Below, piece after piece: positions 58,936 to 64,000 of a stretch of 64,000 nucleotides of DNA (positions are counted from its first letter, which is position 1; the number at the start of each line of letters is the position of its first letter). The position numbers and the translations under genes were made by a program. The stretch spans positions 24,952 to 88,951 of the forward strand of contig NZ_VZRB01000032.1 in the NCBI RefSeq assembly GCF_008806595.1. The letters are read 5' to 3'. Below the pieces are notes generated by a model. It was given only the letters and a program-made list of their open reading frames with translations, was not told the DNA's origin and did not search any database. This stretch comes from Streptomyces luteolifulvus. GTDB lineage: Bacteria > Actinomycetota > Actinomycetes > Streptomycetales > Streptomycetaceae.

Positions 58936-60125
58936 TGTTCCAGGACGACCAGCAGTTGTGGTTCGAGACCCTGCGTAATCTCGGCCTGGCCGTCTACGGA
59001 GGCTCGGACGTCGGTGAAGTCGTTACAACCGCCTCCCAGGTCACCTCCGGCGACTACGACGGCTGGCACGACGCCTGGCTGTCCACCGCCAAGCGTCTGG
59101 AGGCCGAAGCTCGCGCAAGCCACCCCGTCAGCGCGCGGGACGGGCTGCTGCGGGCTTCCACCTACTACCGGGCGGCCGAGTTCTTCCTGCATGGCAACCC
59201 GCACGACCCGCGCATCGACCACGCTTACCAGCGCGGTGTCGCCTGCTTCCGTGATGCCATCGCCCACCTCCCGGGTATCACTCCCGTGGAGATCCCCTAT
59301 GAGGACGCCGTATTGCACGGCTACTTCTACCGGGCGGCAGGCGAGGGCCCGAAGCCGACGCTGGTGATGCACAACGGATTCGACGGCGCCGCCGAAGAGC
59401 TGCACTTCTTCGGCGCCGTCGGCGGACAGGAACGCGGCTACCACGTCCTGACCTTCGACGGCCCCGGGCAGCCCGCGGCCATCCACCGGAACGGGCTGGT
59501 TTTTCGACCGGACTGGGAGAACGTGGTCGGCCCCGTCCTGGACTTCCTCACCCAGCACCCGGGCGTCGACCCCGCCCGCATCGCGCTGCTCGGCGTCAGC
59601 CTCGGCGGCTACCTGGCGCCTCGTGCGGCAGCCTATGAGCGGCGCCTCGCAGCTGTCATCGCCCTCGACGGTGTCTTCGACGCCGTCTCCGCCCTGACCG
59701 CACACCTCCCGCTGCCGCACGACGAGGTGGTCCGGCGCGCGGCAGCCAAGCACGACAGGGAACTGGACCAAATCATCGCCGACGCCCGTGCGCAGAGCCC
59801 GACCTTGCGCTGGGCCTGCGACCATGGCCGCTACGTCACGGGGACCTCGACCGACAGGGCCTTCCTGGCCGAGTACGCCCGCTACAACTTCTACGACGGA
59901 AGCGCGGAGAAGATCTCTTGCCCCGTCCTGGTATGCGAAGCAGCCGCCGACCTGTTCTACTCCACCTCTGGAGAGCCCGATCCTCGCAAGCTGTACCAGC
60001 ACCTCACAGCACCGAAGAAACTCCTGACCTTCACCGAGGAGGAAGGCGGCGACGCTCACTGCCACCCCGGTGCTCTTCGCTTGGCGGTGGCGCGCATCTT
60101 CGACTGGCTCGACAACACGATCTGA
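58923..60125 (+). CDS. alpha/beta hydrolase (dihydropseudooxynicotine hydrolase/FrsA-like)
   Basis: 400 residues. A helical N-terminal cap region (about 1-125), then an alpha/beta core with TFDGPGQP, nucleophile GVSLGG (Ser about 224) and a late Asp/His pair (CEAAADLFY, DAHCHPGAL). The long cap and GPGQ motif point to the 2,6-dihydropseudooxynicotine hydrolase-like group, C-C bond hydrolases or related esterases. It ends the TetR-controlled operon; together with the NmrA and NTF2 proteins it suggests a small catabolic or detoxification route. Confidence 0.86.
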   Translation: MQQLMFQDDQQLWFETLRNLGLAVYGGSDVGEVVTTASQVTSGDYDGWHDAWLSTAKRLEAEARASHPVSARDGLLRASTYYRAAEFFLHGNPHDPRIDHAYQRGVACFRDAIAHLPGITPVEIPYEDAVLHGYFYRAAGEGPKPTLVMHNGFDGAAEELHFFGAVGGQERGYHVLTFDGPGQPAAIHRNGLVFRPDWENVVGPVLDFLTQHPGVDPARIALLGVSLGGYLAPRAAAYERRLAAVIALDGVFDAVSALTAHLPLPHDEVVRRAAAKHDRELDQIIADARAQSPTLRWACDHGRYVTGTSTDRAFLAEYARYNFYDGSAEKISCPVLVCEAAADLFYSTSGEPDPRKLYQHLTAPKKLLTFTEEEGGDAHCHPGALRLAVARIFDWLDNTI

Positions 60126-60359
60126 CGCCTGAATCTTCCGCCCCTTGTTCATGCCGCCCCAGAACCCGGTCTCCTGCCTCGCGGCCGCTCCGAGGGCCGG
60201 GCACGCTCACGGCCCGGGCGAGGCAGACCCGGAGTTCGAGGTGAACCAAAGCGGCCGTAAGGCTCGCGTAGGGCCACACCAGCGGGGAGACGTTCTGCGC
60301 TCCGCATCGGTGCGGCACTTGGGCCACCGACGCCTCGACTCACCGTCACGCACAAGGCA

Positions 60360-60398
60360 GTCCGGCCCGCAGTCATAGGCGGTGACTCCGGGCCGGAC
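60360..60398. terminator. hairpin downstream of the hydrolase operon
   Basis: GTCCGGCCCG (60360-60369) and CGGGCCGGAC (60389-60398), then CGCTTTCG. The 234 bp before it (60126-60359) show no gene. Confidence 0.6.
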
Positions 60399-60423
60399 CG
60401 CTTTCGACTGCACGGGCCCGCGG

Positions 60424-63400
60424 CTATCCGTGCTCGCCATCGTCCATCTCGTCGTCGCTGTGCGGGTCGCGTAGCTGCCGCAGTCCCGGAGCCGGCGGCC
60501 GGGTGAAGGCGTAGCGGCCCAGGAAGTTGATGTGGTCGTACTGGAGCGGAGAGAGGCGAGCAAGCAGCTCGTCGGTGACCGGGAAGCCGTCGGCAGCCAA
60601 CTGCTTGACGGCGGCGTCGATATAGAGGCTGTTGAACAACACCACGGCGTTCAGGGCCAGACCGAGCGCGCCGAGTTGGTCCTCCATACCCTCGCGGTAG
60701 TGCTGGCGCAGTTCGCCGCGTTGCCCGAAGAAGATCTTCCGGGCGAGTCGGTGGCGGGCCTCGGTGACGTTGAGCTGAGCTCCGATCATCCGCCGGTATC
60801 CCTCGTCCGAGACGAACTGGAGCAGGTGCAGGGTCTTGAAAATCCGCCCGTAGTGGGCGAACGCGTCTCCCAGCCCCGTCGGCTTGCCGTCCCGGGAGAG
60901 CATGCGGATCAGATCGTGGCCCCGGACCTCCCCCAGGGTGAGCGACCCGGCCACGCGGAGCATGTCGCCCCAGTGGGCACGGATGCGGTCCAGGCGGATG
61001 GTGTGGTTCGAGACCGGCTGGAGCGGCCCGTAGTCGGCTGCGGTGTTCGTCCGCCACAGCCGCGCATCGGAGATGTCGGCAATCCGCGGAGAGAACTGGT
61101 AGCCGCAGATCGCGAACAGGCCGAAGACGATGTCGGAATACGACGCGGTGTCCGTGATGACGGTCTCCGGCTTGGGGCCACCGTCGCGGGCGTGGATGGC
61201 GTCCAGGATGAACAGCGAGTCGCGCAGTGTGCCCGGCACGACTACGCCGCCCAGCCCCATCACCTGGTCGTTCACCACGTTCAACCACGTGGCGTCCTTG
61301 TAGCGCAGGCCGAAGTACCGGGGGTTCGAACACGCGTACAGGGTCTGCACCGGGACAGTGAAGCGGACCCCGTCGGCGGAGGCGACCAGACCGCCGCCCC
61401 ATGCCCGTACGACGTCGATCTTCGCCTGTGCCTCGATGAACAGCCCGTTCGCCGCCGAGATGTTCTCCGCCCGGAAGTAGCCCTGATCGACCTGGACCAG
61501 GCGGCCTCGGGTGAGTGCTGAGACGCCCGGTTTGACGACCGGGGTCAGGCCCACGTTGCACGCCAGCGAACAGCACCAGCAGCAGCCGGCGCCGCAGCAC
61601 CGCCTTCGGGACCGCCTCCCTGGAGGCGACCGAGGTGAACTCGCCGGTGAAGCCGGTGTCGAACTCGGCCTCCTTGAGGATGTCGATCAGGTCGATGGTG
61701 CCCCAGCGGCGCTCGATCTCCGCCTTCAGCGCCACGAGGTTCTCCGGCTCCTCCTGCTTGCCCAGAGGCGAGACCTTGATCCACGGCTCGCCATGCTTCC
61801 TCACGATGTCCACCCCGCCCGTGGTACCCAGCTCCAGCGCCGCGTCGAAGCGGGTCAGAGCCTCGCGCAGCCTTTTCTCCAGGGCCTCGATGAACTTCTC
61901 CGGGTCCTGCGGCTGGCGGATCGCGTCGTAGTGCACATCGCGGTTGTCCTCGAAGTCTGGCGGCAGATCGTCCTCCGGGTTCTGCCACCGGTTCGCCCCC
62001 GGCACCCAGATCTCCCGCCGCCGCAGCGCATCCCGCAGCGCCACGAGCACACACAGCTCGTACGGGATGCGCTCGACCCGGCCGCGCTCATCCACCACCG
62101 CCTTGCGCCACTCCTCGCGCACCACACCGGACAGTGGGATCTTCTCCGCCTCGTCGAAGAACGCACCCTCCTTCGCGATGGGCTGGTCCAGGTACCGCCT
62201 GAGCAGGTCGATCGCGTCCAGCACCGGCCGGTAGGCGGTGTTGTTGCACTTCAGCTCCAGCGCGTTCAACAGCGGCGAGAGCATCCGCCGCCAGTGGTTG
62301 GAGTACGCCGAGCGCAGCACCGTCCGCACCCGGGCCCGGTAACGCGCCTCGTTCGCCGCGGCCTCCGCCGCCAACGCCTTCAGCGTGGACTCCCCGGCCA
62401 CCGGATAGATCACCTTGCGGACCGTACCGCCCGGCTCCGCGACCGCCGCCTCCGCCAGCCGCAACAGGATGCCCTCCTTGCCGCGGACCCGCTTGAGCTC
62501 CTTGTTGAACTCGCCCTCGACCTTCTTCTCCGCCCGCGTGTTGATCTTCTGCACGAGCTGGATGAACAGCTCCACCAGCGAGTCGGCGATCTCCGTCTCC
62601 CGCACATGACACAGCGTCGACAGCAGCGTGTACCGCACCGGCCCGGCCGCCGCCCGCAGGTCCGAGGGATACTCCTTCGCCGCCCGCGCCCGCCAGGCCG
62701 CCACCAGCTTCCCCGACACGTCCCCGAACAGCTCTGGCGGAAGCTGAAGCCCGCACACCCGCTGGAGCTTGTTCACCTCCGCCAGCAGGCTGTCCAGCCC
62801 CAGCGCGCCCGGGTCCGCCTTCAGCTCGGTGAAGAACGTGCCCCCGCCACCCGCGCTGTCCGCGTCCGCACCGGCGTCCTCGGCGACAGGTCGTCCAGCC
62901 GGGACCGGGTCGCCGCCGACAGCCGGCCCACCGTGGCCGCGCAGAACCGTTCCTCGAAGGTGCTGACCGCCTTGCCCACCAGCCGCGCGATCTGCCCTGG
63001 GGCCGGCGGCTCCAGCCGATCCTTGCGGCAGCGGGCCACCACCGCCTCCGCGAGCCGGTCCCGGTTCAGCTCCACCCCGCACAGCTCGACCGCCAGCCAC
63101 TCGGCGAGCTGCGCCTGGTCCTCCTCGGTGCACTCACGGAAGCCGAACGCACCCCGGATCTCCATCCGGTGCCGCTTGATCGCCCGCCCCGACCAGTCGT
63201 ACGCGGCCCACTCCTCCCCGGGCACCTTCACCTGCTGAGCGACGTACGACACCGCCGGCACCGGGATCTCCCCGGCGTCCTCCGGGAACCGGGCCTCCGC
63301 CTCGAAGAACTTCAGCAACAGCGCGAACCCCAACCGATTCGCCCCCGACTTGTTCCGCAGCCGCTCCTGGTCCTCCTCCAGCAGCGTCCAGACCTCGATC

Positions 63401-63429
63401 AGGTCCTCCGGCTCCCACTCCTGCCGCAC
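60424..63429 (-). pseudogene. tnpA: Tn3-family transposase with two frameshifts
   Basis: Full-length Tn3 transposase (about 1000 residues) in three pieces. N-terminal piece 63429 to about 62888 (RQEWEPEDLIEVWTLLEEDQ), middle piece about 62888-61560 in another frame (TFFTELKADPGALGLDSLLA to EFTSVASREAVPKAVLRRRL), C-terminal piece about 61554-60424 back in the first frame (GLTPVVKPG, TDTASYSDIVFGLFAICGYQ, the DDE core and LYIDAAVKQL). The first break looks like one missing G (CTGTCGCC for CTGGTCGCC); the second like two missing bases near 61565. The element is presumably dead unless the breaks are sequencing errors. Confidence 0.88.
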
Positions 63430-63530
63430 CCCGCGCTCCTTCCGATGGTCATGACCGGACCAACCTCGCCGAGCACGGCCCCCGATGACGCCAGAAGATC
63501 AAAAAAGCTGACAAGCACACCCCAGATCCG

Positions 63531-63899
63531 CTACAGAGAGCTACTTGTCACTTCGCCGTAGCTTCGGGAGAACAGGGCCGTGACGTACTTGTCGCCACGC
63601 CTGGTGTGGCGCCACACATGCTCGTCGACGCCGATCGCGGTGACGTCGTCGAACCGGCCGGCGTCGTCGATGAGGACGCGCTTGCCCTCGGCCAGAACGG
63701 CATCGTTGGCGGTGTTCCAGGCGACCCCGAGCCCTTCGGCGACACGAGCGATGGTGAGGTGCTGGCAGACGATGGCTTCAAGCACCCACCGCAGCCCGCG
63801 GCGCGAGAGCTTCGCCCGCGGCTCAGCCGCCTTGGTGGTGTCTTGCCTCCACACGTGCCCACAGTCGATGCAGTGAGGGGCCCTGCGCTTCTCGGACAG
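63531..63899 (-). pseudogene. ISL3-family transposase fragment
   Basis: Zinc-binding start (HCIDCGHVW), HTH (LTIARVAEGLGVAWNTANDA) and the first catalytic Asp region (GVDEHVWRHTRRGDKYVT) of an ISL3 transposase. The reading then leaves the family pattern and stops, so more than half the protein is missing. Its N-terminal side is cut by an IS3-type element. The 100 bp between it and the Tn3 gene contain GGGGTGTGCTTGTCAGC on the minus strand (about 63522-63506), a possible Tn3 terminal repeat. Confidence 0.8.
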
Positions 63900-63917
63900 C
63901 GGCGTTGAGGGTTCTCC

Positions 63918-64000
63918 TTATGCCGTTGCCTGCAACTCCTCGTACTCGGCGTGGACTTCTGCGGGAGTCTTGTAGCCGAGTCCGGAGTGGAGGCGTTTTC
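63918..64000 (-). CDS. IS3-family transposase OrfB, C-terminal end
   Basis: The last 26 residues of an IS3-type integrase-core transposase (KRLHSGLGYKTPAEVHAEYE) ending at TAA (63920-63918); the rest lies beyond the window. The RLHSGLGY..P pattern is diagnostic of OrfB C-termini. It abuts the ISL3 fragment, which it probably interrupted. Confidence 0.8.
   Translation of the reverse strand, partial: KRLHSGLGYKTPAEVHAEYEELQATA

Noticed and set aside
60149..63133. 994-codon open frame on the minus strand
   Set aside because: Only its part from about 62888 to 61560 carries Tn3 transposase sequence; both ends are Arg/Pro/Gly-rich shadow translation of the other two pieces.
61511..63238. 575-codon plus-strand frame opposite the Tn3 gene
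   Set aside because: Composition is antisense-type (Arg, Leu, Gln, His rich) and it mirrors a recognised transposase.

Overview
The window is high-GC actinobacterial DNA, almost certainly a Streptomyces chromosome: strong GC bias at third codon positions, many GTG/TTG starts, ATGA/GTGA gene overlaps, and Streptomyces-type host genes and mobile elements. No organism label was used.

Layout. (1) 1-3966, host: a translationally coupled alpha/beta hydrolase and Baeyer-Villiger-type flavin monooxygenase, a divergent MerR regulator, and exonuclease III (xth). (2) 3950-44000, an apparently complete ~40 kb siphovirus-type prophage integrated by a large serine integrase. Its order is attL, a leftward lysogeny operon (integrase, small membrane protein, HTH repressor), a divergent control region, a rightward early region (many small genes, replication-like protein, HNH nuclease, SSB), terminase, portal, minor capsid, scaffold, major capsid, connectors, tail tube, tail chaperones with a -1 frameshift, tape measure, tail tip and collagen-like fibre, amidase and holins, an accessory operon, and attR. 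At least four unrelated genes, most reversed relative to the late operon, sit between structural genes or next to attR and look like morons. (3) 44000-52270, host: GNAT acetyltransferase, a two-gene ABC exporter, and a cluster of a 137-aa orphan protein, a GNAT, a glycosyltransferase and an MFS exporter. (4) 52298-64000, a mobile-element graveyard: a damaged recombinase trio, a TniA/TniB (Tn402/Tn5053-like) transposon, a TetR-controlled cassette (NTF2-like, NmrA-like, alpha/beta hydrolase), a Tn3-family transposase with two frameshifts, and remnants of ISL3 and IS3 elements.

Main observation. The prophage integrates inside codons 3-6 of xth. Comparing the two ends gives a shared 11-bp core (3950-3960 and 43990-44000), and the joined phage halves form a 46-bp near-symmetric attP centred on GA. 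At attL the phage supplies a new TTG start and Shine-Dalgarno for xth, giving the same first residues as the host GTG start, which is left stranded at attR. Because the integrase operon points into attL, the repaired xth probably becomes the last gene of the phage repressor-integrase operon, so a host DNA-repair gene would be under prophage control during lysogeny.

Other points: a TATCGTTC..GTGA motif repeats at three phage control regions, once inside a predicted late promoter; hairpins separate many early genes; several small genes have good ribosome sites although they are under 60 codons; and a post-lysis operon (XRE/TPR regulator, two orphan proteins, a glycine-rich-domain-like protein and an APH-like kinase) is the best candidate here for an uncharacterised lysogenic-conversion system.
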